Source: Chelatococcus asaccharovorans (lineage in GTDB: Bacteria > Pseudomonadota > Alphaproteobacteria > Rhizobiales > Beijerinckiaceae). From it: 64,000 nucleotides of DNA. This document shows positions 24,637-34,342 of this stretch, in pieces. The DNA lies in assembly GCF_003201475.1 (NCBI RefSeq), contig NZ_QJJK01000011.1:186001-250000 (forward strand), given 5' to 3'. The number at the start of each line of letters is the position of its first letter. The stretch's first letter is position 1. Under the pieces are notes generated by a model. The model worked only from the letters and a program-made list of their open reading frames with translations, was not told the origin of the DNA and did not search any database. The position numbers and the translations under genes were made by a program.

Positions 24637-25065
24637 ATGCTGGAGACAACTTCTGTGCTGAGCATGTTCACGTTCAGTTTCGCGTCGATGTTCGCAATGG
24701 TGAACCCCATCGGAATGACGCCGGTCTTTCTGGAACAAACACAGGGCCGTTCTCTGTCCGAACGTCACTCGCTTGCCTACCAGGTCGCGGCATATGGCGC
24801 AACATTGTTGGTGCTTACATTGTTCTTCGAATCTTATGTTCTGTACTTCTTCGGAGTTTCGTTAGCCGATATCCAAGTGGCTGGGGGCCTGTTTGTATTC
24901 TATACAGCTTGGACGATGCTCGTTGCGCCACCTGCCCGGACGTTAGACCAGAAAGACATATCCGCCATCGGTGGTGATATTGCGTTCTTTCCGTTGACCA
25001 TACCGATCACCGCTGGCGCGGGTTCACTGGCCGTCACGTTGTCGCTCTCCAGAAATCGTGTATGA
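24637..25065 (+). pseudogene. MarC-family membrane protein, truncated
   Basis: The first 130 residues follow the MarC/UPF0056 family: FASMFAMVNPIGMTPVFL, then a membrane segment, GLFVFYTAWTML, then FFPLTIPITAGAGSLAVTLSL. Normal members continue for another 60-70 residues with two more membrane segments and a 'GFLL' motif. Here the frame ends in SRNRV at 25065. The C-terminal third has been lost, probably by deletion before the autotransporter gene. Confidence 0.75.
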
Positions 25066-25149
25066 GCGGAGCGCCTGCCGTCCCTCCTTATAAGTCCAGC
25101 TTGCCGACATCCCGCGACTCATCGAATTTGACGCGGGGAGTGAAATCTC

Positions 25150-27150
25150 ATGCCGCTTCATATTCGCGTAAAGCCTGTAAGCTTCGGTGTTGTCGCATTG
25201 TCCACGGCCGCGCTTGTCTGTCCCGGCATTGCCGCCGCGCAATCGGGCCCCTGGGATTCCACGATCTCGAACACGCACTGGTACGTGCCGGTGCCGCAGC
25301 TGCTGGCCTATACAGCGCCGGCGACGAGTTTCGCCAATCCGATCCCGACCGGCGACCAGACCATTTGGACGCTCGGCACGTCCGTCAACGGCGTGTTCAC
25401 TGGAACGAGTTCCGCGACGCTCACCATAGGCCCGCTCGTCACGACCTCGGATTCCAACATCGAGGGGCGGGTTACGCCGTCGGGCGAGATCGCCATGGTG
25501 TTCACGCCAACGACAGGCGGCGCGACGACCATCGGGCTTGGCACCATGCAGACCCGCGATGGCGTGACGGCGATGGAAATGCAGATGATCACCGGCACAA
25601 GCCTGCTGGTGAGCCATTGGGCCTATATGCTGCCCTACGACCCGGCCAATTTCACGCCACCCCCGCCTTTGCCGGTCCCGGCCAATTCCTCCCCACAATG
25701 GGCCTGGACTGGAGGCACGCCCTGGCGGATCGTCAGTCCGGCCCTGTTCGGCACCGCTGCGCCCGGCACACTCGTCATCACAGACTACAAGAACGGCTAT
25801 TTCTGGGGCGTGGGCAAAGGGCCTGCCGGCAGCCCAAAGACCTATACGCTTCTTGGATCGATCACGCCTGAAGGCAGGGTGCTGTTCAACACACTCACCG
25901 ATGCGCAACTGATGAGCCTCTACGGGGGGATCGCCGGCGATGCCTCCACGGCCGTGATGGTCCTCGGCTCCTACGATGCGACGGCGATCTTCACGGGCGA
26001 TCTGACGTCCGTCTCCGTCGTGCGCCCCTATGGCGAGACCGCAGCGGCGATGAACAACCGCTCGGCGATCGGCGCGGCCGAAGCCCTCTATGCCATAGCC
26101 AGCACGCCGGCCGGCCTGTTCGGGCCCATGGGCCCGACGCTCGATGCGCTCAATGCGATAAGCGGCGCGGCACTGTCGAGCGCCCTCAGCCAGACCTTGC
26201 CGGTGCTCAACGGTGCCGCGTCGCAGGCAACGGCCAATTCCCAGCGGGTGCTCCAGCAGATCGTCGTCGATCGACTTGAGGACATCGACGCGAAAGGACG
26301 GGCGCCCACCCACGCCGAGCCTGCCCACCGCCATATCTGGATGAGGCCGTTCGGCACCTTCATGCATCAAGGCAGCCGGAGCGGCGCTCCCGGGTACCAG
26401 TCGGATGGCGGCGGCGTCGTGGCCGGTGTCGACGGCACGGTAGCGCCTGGCCTGTCGCTGGGGGCCTTCTTCGCTTATCTCAACAATAGGATCGACGGAA
26501 GCTGGAGCGCGGTCCCCGGCAAGCTCGATGTCAACAGCTACCTCATCGGTACCTATGGCACATACGACCTGGGTCACGCTATGTCGCTCGACATGCGGCT
26601 CGACGTCGGCCTCAACCGGAACGACACGCGCCGCACCATCCAGTTCATGGGAACGACCGCATCCAGCGACTATGACAGCTATAGCGCCCATGCCGGCGTT
26701 GGCGTGCGGCGGACGCTTGCCTTTGGTGACAAGGCTCTGCTCACGCCTTCGCTGCGGCTCGATTATCTGCAGATCAATGCGGATGCTTATGCCGAGTCCG
26801 GCGCGGGGGCGCTCGATCTGCGCGTGAATTCGCAGCTCTATCAGGAACTGATGATGACGGCCGACCTGAAGGTCGATTACGCGCTGACCGACAGCGTAGC
26901 CCTGACAATGCAGGGGGGCGTCGGCTACAACCTTCTCGACAACGATACGCGCATCACCGCAACCTATGCCGGGGGTGGCAGCTTTGCGACCTATGGACCG
27001 GATGTCTCGCCATGGCTGTTCTCGGCAGGCGCCGGCCTCGTCGGCCATAGCGACAACGACATGAGCCTCGGTATCCACTACAACATCCAGGCAAGCCCCA
27101 CGGGATACCTGAACCAGACGGGGTCGGTTGTCTTAAAGATGAGAATCTAG
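25150..27150 (+). CDS. Autotransporter outer-membrane beta-barrel protein
   Basis: A 666-residue type V secretion-like protein. A signal peptide (residues about 1-30, ending AAAQ) is followed by a Ser/Thr/Gly-rich passenger of about 350 residues. A linker helix (LQQIVVDRLEDIDAK) follows, then a C-terminal beta-barrel from about residue 390 (HIWMRPFGTFMHQGSRSG onward with alternating aromatic strands). The passenger is short and has no recognised enzyme or adhesin domain. Ribosome site GGGAG upstream. The long minus-strand open frame across it is a codon-bias shadow. Confidence 0.85.
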   Translation: MPLHIRVKPVSFGVVALSTAALVCPGIAAAQSGPWDSTISNTHWYVPVPQLLAYTAPATSFANPIPTGDQTIWTLGTSVNGVFTGTSSATLTIGPLVTTSDSNIEGRVTPSGEIAMVFTPTTGGATTIGLGTMQTRDGVTAMEMQMITGTSLLVSHWAYMLPYDPANFTPPPPLPVPANSSPQWAWTGGTPWRIVSPALFGTAAPGTLVITDYKNGYFWGVGKGPAGSPKTYTLLGSITPEGRVLFNTLTDAQLMSLYGGIAGDASTAVMVLGSYDATAIFTGDLTSVSVVRPYGETAAAMNNRSAIGAAEALYAIASTPAGLFGPMGPTLDALNAISGAALSSALSQTLPVLNGAASQATANSQRVLQQIVVDRLEDIDAKGRAPTHAEPAHRHIWMRPFGTFMHQGSRSGAPGYQSDGGGVVAGVDGTVAPGLSLGAFFAYLNNRIDGSWSAVPGKLDVNSYLIGTYGTYDLGHAMSLDMRLDVGLNRNDTRRTIQFMGTTASSDYDSYSAHAGVGVRRTLAFGDKALLTPSLRLDYLQINADAYAESGAGALDLRVNSQLYQELMMTADLKVDYALTDSVALTMQGGVGYNLLDNDTRITATYAGGGSFATYGPDVSPWLFSAGAGLVGHSDNDMSLGIHYNIQASPTGYLNQTGSVVLKMRI

Positions 27151-27322
27151 GGCCTGCTGCAGACGTCCAACCCACGAGCCTCCGGAAGTGACCGGCGCTT
27201 ATCGCGCATATCCTCCCCTGAAAGCGGACGCTGTGCCGAAATCGACGAACGTGGCGGTCGCCTTGACCGCATTCTGCGCCGGCGCGAAGATCTGGCCCGT
27301 TGCGTCTGCAGAAGGTTGCGTT

Positions 27323-27532
27323 ATGGCCGACCAGAACGATGTTCTCTCCCACGATATTCAGCCTGCACCGACGCACCCGGAAGAAATGACGGGGGTGTTC
27401 AACCTCCACGTGGGCAACTGGATGTCGCTGCAAGCCAGTGGACGCATGACGCCGGCGGGCATGGTCGCCATCGGCCTGACCCTCGCGGCATTCGCCGCCA
27501 CAATCCTGGCGCTGGCACGACTGCGGAAATGA
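27323..27532 (+). CDS. Small single-pass membrane protein
   Basis: A 69-residue protein. The start ATG 27323 has GAAGG upstream. It has a hydrophilic N-terminus and one C-terminal membrane helix (AGMVAIGLTLAAFAATILAL) ending in a basic LRK anchor. No family recognised. Confidence 0.5.
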   Translation: MADQNDVLSHDIQPAPTHPEEMTGVFNLHVGNWMSLQASGRMTPAGMVAIGLTLAAFAATILALARLRK

Positions 27533-27930
27533 AAGCTGATCCGCGGATCCCTCATCCGACTTGAAACGCCGACGATGTCTTGGAAGGTTTACCCTCCCGA
27601 CAATTGCGGCAGCAATGCCTTCGGGACCACGTTCGCGGCAACGGAGTTCGTCGCATGGGTATCGGGCGAGGCCCGGGCCGTTTGACGTCCATGCGCAACA
27701 AGGAACGGTCCAGACCAAATGCGCCATCGTCGCGACACATCCATTTACCCGGCCGGGATTCGGCTTATTTCGCCGCCGCCTTGTTCCGCTCCGGAGCCGG
27801 ATCATTGCCACAGGACCACCACCGCCTGATGTCCTTCGCAGCATGATTACACGGTGACATCATGCCGGTGATACGTAAGTCTTAACAATGACTATTGTAA
27901 ATCACCGGATTGGAGCGCGGATAGCATTCT

Positions 27931-27999
27931 GGAGCAAGTCCGTCTGTTGCGGATTGGCTCCGCTCAAAAATTGACGAGCAAATTCACCGAGGGAATGCT
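27931..27999. repeat. Interspersed repeat family 1, copy 1
   Basis: Carries the units AAGTCCGTCTGTTGCGGATT, GGCTCCGCTC and AAAAATTGACGAGCAAATTC. The same succession recurs at about 49225-49320 and, inverted, at 36491-36595. Intergenic, non-coding. Confidence 0.75.
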
Positions 28000-28020
28000 G
28001 ATTTTATACGGAACCACCGT

Positions 28021-28061
28021 GTCATTCCAGGCTCCGCGCTCACGCGAGGCCCCGGAATGAC
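28021..28061. repeat. Palindromic intergenic element
   Basis: GTCATTCC at 28021 pairs with GGAATGAC ending at 28061, and the inner CGCG pairs with CGCG. A typical GC-rich palindromic repeat of this bacterial group. Confidence 0.6.
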
Positions 28062-28300
28062 GGCGGGATTTCCTCCAAACTCAGCATGCTCGAGGGCATG
28101 CGGTTACGTCGCAAGGCGATGATTTCGGCCGCAGATGCACATGGCGCCGCCTTCGCCCGAAAGGGCCGTCACGCCGTGCCGGGTCGCAGTGCCAGCGCCC
28201 CCCTGCTTTGACATAGCCGCTATGTACAGCATTCACTGGATAACCCTGCGCCTTCACGTTAAATGAGCTCTGCCGGTCTCGCGATAAGGGCGCTGGAACG

Positions 28301-28579
28301 ATGGGCGAAGACGACACTCGCTACTGGCGGGCGAACGCGCATTTCAATGCCTTGCTTGCCAATGCACTGCACGCCATCGTGGTTATTCTTCTGCAGAGGT
28401 CCGCGCACGATCCCAGGCTTGCGGAAGAGTTTGATGAAATCACGCGAGAGGTCATCAAAGGTATCAAGAATTTTGATCCAGTTCTTCCGCTTCCAGTCGA
28501 GGATGAAGCAGGCGCTACCCGGGAAGCTATCGAATACCTGGAGCAACGCTTTGCGGAATTGCGGCGATCCCTCGGATAA
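28301..28579 (+). CDS. Hypothetical 92-residue acidic protein
   Basis: A helical acidic protein (YWRANAHFNALLANALHAIVVIL, then DEITREVIKGIKNFDPVLPLP). It ends in a charged helix. No family recognised. Weak ribosome site. Coding is suggested by amino-acid composition and frame length. Confidence 0.5.
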   Translation: MGEDDTRYWRANAHFNALLANALHAIVVILLQRSAHDPRLAEEFDEITREVIKGIKNFDPVLPLPVEDEAGATREAIEYLEQRFAELRRSLG

Positions 28580-28626
28580 GCGATACACGGCAGAGTGCAT
28601 CCGCGGGAAATGCCCTGCAAACCCGC

Positions 28627-28911
28627 CTACTCGCACTGAACCCCATAGATCGTCTCGAGCTTATCGATCTGAAGCCTGAGATCAGCCAGCACCCGGCGCA
28701 GATCGCGATCGACATGGCGCCGCCGATCCATCTGCGACAGCTGGTGCGAGACATGCGCGGCGGCAGCGGCGAGGTTATGCCTCACCCGCCAAAGCTGTTC
28801 GATCTCGCCCGCAACGGCCTCATCCCCGATGTAGGCGACGAGTGTCACCCCCTGCTCAAGCTCGACTTCAATACTCGCCCCCACGGCGCGTATATCCGGA
28901 TAGTCCGTCAT
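28627..28911 (-). CDS. Hypothetical 94-residue protein
   Basis: The start ATG 28911 lies after a G-run ribosome site. The N-terminal half is acidic with beta character (VGASIEVELEQGVTLVAYIGDE). The C-terminal half is a long basic helix (MDRRRHVDRDLRRVLADLRLQI). No family recognised. Confidence 0.5.
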   Translation of the reverse strand: MTDYPDIRAVGASIEVELEQGVTLVAYIGDEAVAGEIEQLWRVRHNLAAAAAHVSHQLSQMDRRRHVDRDLRRVLADLRLQIDKLETIYGVQCE

Positions 28912-29089
28912 GGTGCCCCCCCACCGTCCAGACAACTGGAATTAACCTTTAACACACCTTTAGCAAGCCGCGCGAGCGGAACGTGCCGCTGTTGCTCCCG
29001 CCGCTCCGCGGCAATCGACGTCCACCCCTTTCAAACATGCAAGGGGGTGGAACACAAGGCCCGCACTCTCGCTCAGGCGCGCCAGGTCC

Positions 29090-29455
29090 TCAGGCACAGG
29101 GCTTCAGTTCGACAGGATCCGCTGCGGCCGGAACGAAATCGGACAAAGGCCTGCACGTGCCGGCGATGCAAAGACGCCAATCATCTGTCGCGCCTGAACG
29201 GCGCAGGATCACAGTCGGCAGTGGGGCAAGATCGGGCTTCCAGACCCAGAAGTTGCCCTCGCGATGCGCCTCCGGCGGCGGCTCCATGCCAGCCCCTGTC
29301 CCCATGACACGGGCTTGCTCAAGAAGGAGGCCCTGGGGCACCGCGCGCCAGTCTTCCTCCCACGCGACCTTCTGGACCGAATGCGTCCAGCTCAAGGTCA
29401 GCTGGGAAACGCCGAGATGAACGAGGGCGCCGGCGGCGGCAAGGCAGAGCCCCAT
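29090..29455 (-). CDS. DUF1850 protein of the TAXI TRAP operon
   Basis: A 121-residue protein with an N-terminal signal or anchor (residues 1-15). It has the DUF1850 signature LTLSWTHSVQKVAWEEDWRA. DUF1850 genes regularly neighbour TAXI-type TRAP transporters. It starts nine bases after the permease stop. Its role is unknown, probably periplasmic. Confidence 0.85.
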   Translation of the reverse strand: MGLCLAAAGALVHLGVSQLTLSWTHSVQKVAWEEDWRAVPQGLLLEQARVMGTGAGMEPPPEAHREGNFWVWKPDLAPLPTVILRRSGATDDWRLCIAGTCRPLSDFVPAAADPVELKPCA

Positions 29456-29464
29456 CGCGCGCCC

Positions 29465-31756
29465 TCAGATCCTTGCGGCGGTCGGCTGCCGGCAACGCCA
29501 GATATGAAATCCAATCGTGAAGATACCGAGTGCAAACCCGATCTCATCGGTTATCGGCAGCGCGAGAAAGAGGAAGGCCGCTGCGGCTGCCGCCAATACG
29601 CGCTCCCAGACGAGCATAGGTGCGTTGAGATAGCCGATCGACGCCATTCCCCACAGGCCGATGGCCAGCGATGTCTTGAACACCATATAGGCCGCTGCCA
29701 GCCAATAGCTCAGGCCGTCCAGCCCAGGCTCCGGCTGCAGCATCAAGGCCGGATCGTAAACCGCCATATAGGGAATGACGAAGCCAGGCAGGGCAATGCG
29801 GATCGCCTGAAAGCCGATCTTGAAGCCGTTCTCCCGGGCGATCGGCGCGGCCGCAAAGGCAGCAAGAGCCACCGGCGGGGTGAGATCGGCCATGATTCCG
29901 AAATAGAAGACGAACATATGCCCGACGATCAGCGGCACGCCGAGTTCGAGCAGGGCGGGTGCCGCAAGCGATGAGGTGATGATGTAGTTGGGGATCGTCG
30001 GTATGCCCATCCCCAGAAACAGGCTGACGAACATCGTGAGGATCAGCGACAGGATAAGCGAGCCCTTGCCGATCGAGACCACCCAATTGCCGAAGATCGT
30101 CCCGACGCCCGTCAAGGTCATCGTCCCGATGACGATCCCGACGACGGCGCAGGCGAGGCCGACCGGCAGTGCCTGCCGGGCACCATCGGCCAGGGCTGCG
30201 CGGCAGGCAATCAACGTGTCCGGCCCGCCCCGCACGAAGAGGCTGGCGATGACGAGCACCGTCACCAGCGCGAGGATAACGAAGATCCCCACGATCAAAA
30301 AGCTCGCGGCAAGAAGGCCGAGGCCAACCCAGAACACCAGGCGTATCACCTCATGGGTAAGCCCCGCAGCGATCGCCCCCCCGAGGATAAGGACGACCGT
30401 CAGGGCAAGCCCGACCGAGCCCGAATAGAGCGGCGTATATCCGGCGAAGAGCAGATAGACGAGGACCGCGAGCGGCAGAACGAGAAACCACTTCGCGCGG
30501 AAGGACGCGAGGGCGTTCGGCAGTTCGCTTTTCGGCATGCCGACGAGGCCGCGTTTGCCGGCTTCCAGATGGACCGCCCAAAAGGCGGAGGCAAAGTAGA
30601 GAATGGCCGGAATGACCGCGGCCTGCACGATATCGGCATAGGGCACGCCGATCGTCTCGGCCATGATGAAGGCCACAGCGCCCATGACGGGGGGCATGAT
30701 CTGCCCCCCCATGGAGGCGGTGGCTTCCACACCACCGGCGAACGCCGCCTTGTAGCCGAAGCGCTTCATCAGGGGAATGGTGAACTGGCCCGTCGAAACC
30801 ACATTGGCGACGCCGGAACCGGAGATCGTGCCCATCAGCGCCGATGCAAAGACGGCGACCTTAGCAGGACCGCCACGTGCGCCGCCGAACGCCCCCATCG
30901 CGATATCGGTGAAGAGCTGGATCATGCCGGCACGCTCGAGAAACGCGCCGAACAGGATAAACAGGAAGATGTAAGTGGCCGATACGGCTGTCGGAACGGC
31001 GTAGAGACCCTCTGTCCCGAAGGACATATGCTCGATCACCTGCTCGACATCATAGCCGCGATGGTCAAACGGCGCGGGAAGATACTGGCCGAACAGGCAA
31101 TAGGCGAGAAACAGTCCGGAGACGATCGGCAGCGCCGGTCCCATAACGCGCCAGACCAGCACGAAAAGAATGACGAGCGCCGCGATGCCGACCACGAAAT
31201 CCGCCGGGGTGAGTTCGCCCGCCCGGTTGACGAGGTCGAAGTAGAAGGCCCAGTGATAGAGGCCCACGAGGAAGCCAGCCAGCCCGAGCCCCCATCCGAT
31301 CAGCCATCCGGCCCGCGAGGTGGCACGGTGGTTCGCAAGCATGGCGCCCGCGACGAGGCACAAAAAACCCACATGCATCGTGCGCACGATCTGGCTCGGG
31401 ACGCCGCCGCTGAAATGCGAGACGACGATGTAAACGACAGCCAGGGGAACGAGCGCAAAGAGCGCCCCCATCGTGGGCCGGCCTTGCAACCTGTCCCAAA
31501 CGATCTTCACCGCCCAGAGGGTCAGAATCGCTCCCACCACGCGGATCAGCGTGACGCCGGGGAGAAAGGCGCGATCGAGCGGGAGACCGAAGGCGGTGAT
31601 GATCTGAAAAACCGAGAACGCGACCGCGATCCAGAACAACAGCTGGCCCGAGCGTCCGGGGCCGAAGCCCTCGGGCAAGCCATGTTCAGGGTCGACAACC
31701 GCCGCAGGGGGGGATGTCTCCTGACGCTCAATGTTCACCTGTGGCTCGATCGCCAT
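29465..31756 (-). CDS. Fused TRAP transporter permease (TAXI type)
   Basis: A 763-residue protein in which the small (4-helix) and large (12-helix) TRAP subunits are fused, as usual for TAXI systems. The start at 31756 is favoured by a GGGAAA ribosome site. The large-subunit core has GAFLERAGMIQLFTDIAMGAFG, the GSGVANVVSTGQFTIPLMKR segment, and GMGIPTIPNYI late. It imports an organic acid using an ion gradient with the binding protein encoded upstream. Confidence 0.92.
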   Translation of the reverse strand: MAIEPQVNIERQETSPPAAVVDPEHGLPEGFGPGRSGQLLFWIAVAFSVFQIITAFGLPLDRAFLPGVTLIRVVGAILTLWAVKIVWDRLQGRPTMGALFALVPLAVVYIVVSHFSGGVPSQIVRTMHVGFLCLVAGAMLANHRATSRAGWLIGWGLGLAGFLVGLYHWAFYFDLVNRAGELTPADFVVGIAALVILFVLVWRVMGPALPIVSGLFLAYCLFGQYLPAPFDHRGYDVEQVIEHMSFGTEGLYAVPTAVSATYIFLFILFGAFLERAGMIQLFTDIAMGAFGGARGGPAKVAVFASALMGTISGSGVANVVSTGQFTIPLMKRFGYKAAFAGGVEATASMGGQIMPPVMGAVAFIMAETIGVPYADIVQAAVIPAILYFASAFWAVHLEAGKRGLVGMPKSELPNALASFRAKWFLVLPLAVLVYLLFAGYTPLYSGSVGLALTVVLILGGAIAAGLTHEVIRLVFWVGLGLLAASFLIVGIFVILALVTVLVIASLFVRGGPDTLIACRAALADGARQALPVGLACAVVGIVIGTMTLTGVGTIFGNWVVSIGKGSLILSLILTMFVSLFLGMGIPTIPNYIITSSLAAPALLELGVPLIVGHMFVFYFGIMADLTPPVALAAFAAAPIARENGFKIGFQAIRIALPGFVIPYMAVYDPALMLQPEPGLDGLSYWLAAAYMVFKTSLAIGLWGMASIGYLNAPMLVWERVLAAAAAAFLFLALPITDEIGFALGIFTIGFHIWRCRQPTAARI

Positions 31757-31928
31757 CACATTTCCCGCAGCGCTTTGAACTGGACAGCCTTCAGGGCGAA
31801 GATCCGATGCCTGATCGGCCCGCCCGGGCATCGGATAGTCCGGACCCCGCTTCCGACGGCCGTCCCCGATGGTCCCGGATTACCCGCGCTCCGCATGGCG
31901 AAGCGCCTTGGGCATCGCATGGTCTGCC

Positions 31929-32882
31929 TCATTGCGGCGGGGTGAGCCCCTTCTCCTTGAAATATTTGGCGGCTCCCGGATGCAGCGGAACCGGCAGCCC
32001 CTGAAGGGCGTTCTCGAGCTTGATGGATTTCGCCGCGCTATGCGCCGCCCCCAAGGTATCGAGATTGTCGAAGACCGCCTTCGTCATGGCATAGGCGAGA
32101 TCGTCCTTGACGCCGTCATGGGTCACGAAATAGTTGACGACAGCCGCCGTCGGTACCGCTTCCGTCTGGCCGGTGTAGGTATTGGCGGGGATGGTCGCCG
32201 CGACATAAGGCGTACCGACCTTCTTGACCGTCTCCTCGGGAATGCCGACGACGACGATCTCGACGGCGGATGCGAGATCGCGCAGCGAGGCGACGCCAAG
32301 CCCGGACGATTGCAGTGTGGCATCAAGCTGCCGGTTCTTCATGAGCTCGACGGATTCGGCAAAGGGAAGATATTCCACCTTCCCGAGATCCGCATAGGTG
32401 AGCCCCGCACCCTTGAGGATGGCGCGCGCATTGAGTTCCGTTCCGGACTTGGGCGCCCCGACGGACAGGCGCTTGCCCTTCAGGTCCGCCAGGGTCTTGA
32501 TGCCGGATTCCTTCGAAGCGACGATCTGAATATAGTTCGGATAGATCGCGCTGATGGCGCGGAGCCGGTCGAGCTTTGTCTTGAAGCCCGCGTCCTCGAC
32601 GCCGTTCCATGCGTCCGCCAGGCTATCCCCGAGCGTGAAGGCAATCTCGCCCTTGCGCTGCTGCAGGAGGTTGAGATTCTCCACGGACGCCTTCGTCGCC
32701 TGCACGGAAGGCCGGCTTCCGGGAATTTTTTCCGTATAGATCTTGGACAGGGCGACGCCGAGCGGATAGTACACGCCCGACGTTCCACCGGTCAGAATAT
32801 TGATGAATTCCTGCGCTTTGGCCGGTGTGGCAAGCGCAAGGGCAGCGCTCGCGGCGATGACGATCTGGCGAATTGACAACAA
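31929..32882 (-). CDS. TAXI-family TRAP solute-binding protein
   Basis: A 317-residue periplasmic protein with a cleaved signal (ends ATPAKAQ at about residue 24). The mature start FINILTGGTSGVYYPLG and the segment VQATKASVENLNLLQQRKGEIA are typical of the TAXI group. Ligand-binding residues of related proteins recognise dicarboxylates or amino acids; the substrate is unknown here. First gene of the operon with the permease and DUF1850. Confidence 0.92.
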   Translation of the reverse strand: MLSIRQIVIAASAALALATPAKAQEFINILTGGTSGVYYPLGVALSKIYTEKIPGSRPSVQATKASVENLNLLQQRKGEIAFTLGDSLADAWNGVEDAGFKTKLDRLRAISAIYPNYIQIVASKESGIKTLADLKGKRLSVGAPKSGTELNARAILKGAGLTYADLGKVEYLPFAESVELMKNRQLDATLQSSGLGVASLRDLASAVEIVVVGIPEETVKKVGTPYVAATIPANTYTGQTEAVPTAAVVNYFVTHDGVKDDLAYAMTKAVFDNLDTLGAAHSAAKSIKLENALQGLPVPLHPGAAKYFKEKGLTPPQ

Positions 32883-33160
32883 GGCGCCTCTCCCTCAGCC
32901 TCACAATATTGTATCTTACGTATGTTATCGAAGGCTGGAGGCGACACAACTAGCAAAAAGACGTGGACCTGTCGCGGCGCCACCCATGACCCGGACCGGA
33001 AGGCCAGCAATGGTGAAGATGGCAAGTCATGAACCGGTCGCGTCGAATTCAATCCCGCAGCCGCATCAATCTGCCATAATGGGTACTGAGATTACGGACC
33101 ATGTGGCAACACCGTCAGCGCGAATCGCGCGATAATCTATGCTTCTAAGGGGAGGATGGC

Positions 33161-33508
33161 ATGATCACGCGGACTGTTCTTATCACGCGGACTGTTCTTG
33201 CCACAGTCGTGGCCTTGGGCATCTTATCCCTCGCTTTCTCCCCACCCGCAGCGGCTCAGTCTGCAGCCCAGAACGCCCAGCGCGAGCGCATGACGACATG
33301 CAACAGTGACGCCAAGGCGAAGTCGCTCTCCGGAAACCAGCGCAAGGCGTTCATGTCGGATTGCCTCGCCGGCAAGACGGGTGGCGGCGAACAGAAGGCG
33401 CTCACCGCGCCGCAGCAGCGCATGAAGGACTGCAATGCCGACGCCACCAAACAGGCGCTGACCGGCGAAAAGCGCAAGGCGTTCATGAGCACCTGCCTGA
33501 AAGGCTGA
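33161..33508 (+). CDS. PsiF-repeat periplasmic protein
   Basis: A 115-residue protein with a signal peptide (to about residue 32). It has two copies of the PsiF motif: MTTCNSDAKAKSLSGNQRKAF and MKDCNADATKQALTGEKRKAF, each ending FMS-x-CL. PsiF in E. coli is phosphate-starvation inducible; its role is unknown. A GGGGAGGA ribosome site precedes the start. The first residues contain an 18-base tandem duplication (33166-33201). Confidence 0.88.
   Translation: MITRTVLITRTVLATVVALGILSLAFSPPAAAQSAAQNAQRERMTTCNSDAKAKSLSGNQRKAFMSDCLAGKTGGGEQKALTAPQQRMKDCNADATKQALTGEKRKAFMSTCLKG
33166..33201 (+). repeat. 18-base tandem duplication in the psiF-like signal peptide
   Basis: ATCACGCGGACTGTTCTT occurs twice in direct succession just after the start codon, duplicating ITRTVL in the signal peptide. 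The frame is kept. It also creates two possible start contexts. Confidence 0.85.
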
Positions 33509-33570
33509 GGTCGCTTACAGCGCTCCACGGGCTGTTAGGAATCCGCAAGGGTCCCCACGCGGACACGTGG

Positions 33571-33650
33571 CTTGGCCATAACAACCGCTTGGCCATAACA
33601 ACCGCTTGGCGCAAAAAAAAACGCTTGGCGCAAAAAAAACCGCTTGGCGC
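33571..33650. repeat. Tandem CTTGGC repeats with poly-A runs
   Basis: Four units of 17-19 bases begin with CTTGGC at 33571, 33588, 33605 and 33624, and a partial unit starts at 33643. The first pair continues CATAACAACCG, the second pair GC followed by 8-9 A. Such A-runs are prone to slippage; they lie just before the frame at 33795. Confidence 0.85.
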
Positions 33651-33794
33651 GAGAGCTTCGGCGGAACGCGAGGGGCGGCTTCAACCGCTCCCTGCCCAGC
33701 CTCAGCCGACACGGGCGTCACAGGCGGTGGGCATCGAGAGCAAGGGTGCCGAGGGCAAGGGCGCCGACGGCAAGGGCATCGAGAGGGACAGACG

Positions 33795-34040
33795 TTGGTC
33801 AGCACAGAATGGTCCGAGCCTGAGGATTTGATCATTGAGGAGATCCGAAAGCTCGTCGTTGCAGGCATCCAGGCCCGGAGTTTCGTGTCGGTCGTCGGCG
33901 GTGTGTCTTTGATCCGTACCGAATATCCCGATGCTCCCCTGACGAACGCCGAAATCGCCGACCTGATCGTGAAATGCTCGCTGGCGGCCGGGGTCCCGCT
34001 TGAGCTCGGCCACGTGCCGGATAATTTAAACATGCGTTGA
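33795..34040 (+). CDS. Hypothetical 81-residue protein
   Basis: The coding-like part begins at TTG 33795 behind GAGAGG (VSTEWSEPEDLIIEEIRKLV). A longer version could start at 33606 inside the poly-A repeats, but that extension is low-complexity. The body resembles a small helical domain (PDAPLTNAEIADLIVKCSLAAG). No family recognised. Confidence 0.45.
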   Translation: MVSTEWSEPEDLIIEEIRKLVVAGIQARSFVSVVGGVSLIRTEYPDAPLTNAEIADLIVKCSLAAGVPLELGHVPDNLNMR

Positions 34041-34093
34041 ATGTGGCAGGGAACTTTTTACGCTACCATGCGTATTACGCTGGGAGGTGCACC

Positions 34094-34342
34094 ATGGTTC
34101 CCGACATTCACAGAGTCGAGGCTGACACCGACACGATCAGCGCCGTTCAGGCGCGGATACGTATCCACCGCGCAGCCATTGCGGATCTCCGCGCCAAGGG
34201 GCATTCCAGCGAACTGCTGGATGGCGTCCTCCGCTATCTCGTTGCCGCCAGGGACCAACACGCGCGCCAACGCTGGCGCGCACTGCGGCCCATAGGGATG
34301 AGCAGAACCAAGGCGGATCCACAGAGCCCTGGCGAATCATAA
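34094..34342 (+). CDS. Hypothetical 82-residue basic protein
   Basis: The start ATG 34094 follows GGGAGGTG. Mostly helical (ISAVQARIRIHRAAIADLRAKG, then LLDGVLRYLVAARDQHARQR). Close behind the 81-residue gene and probably co-transcribed. No family recognised. Confidence 0.5.
   Translation: MVPDIHRVEADTDTISAVQARIRIHRAAIADLRAKGHSSELLDGVLRYLVAARDQHARQRWRALRPIGMSRTKADPQSPGES

Larger units (their letters stand above)
27533..28300. other. Long intergenic region with two repeat elements
   Basis: About 770 bases without a convincing gene. It contains a copy of the interspersed repeat (27931-27999) and a palindromic element (28021-28061). The rest shows no clear structure. Confidence 0.5.

Noticed and set aside
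25024-27078. Open frame of 684 codons on the minus strand opposite the autotransporter
   Set aside because: It mirrors a well-supported outer-membrane protein with signal peptide and barrel; the antisense protein is Arg/Gly/His-rich, the normal shadow in GC-rich DNA.
30353-31945. Open frame of 530 codons on the plus strand
   Set aside because: Antisense of the TRAP permease; extremely charged composition without motif.
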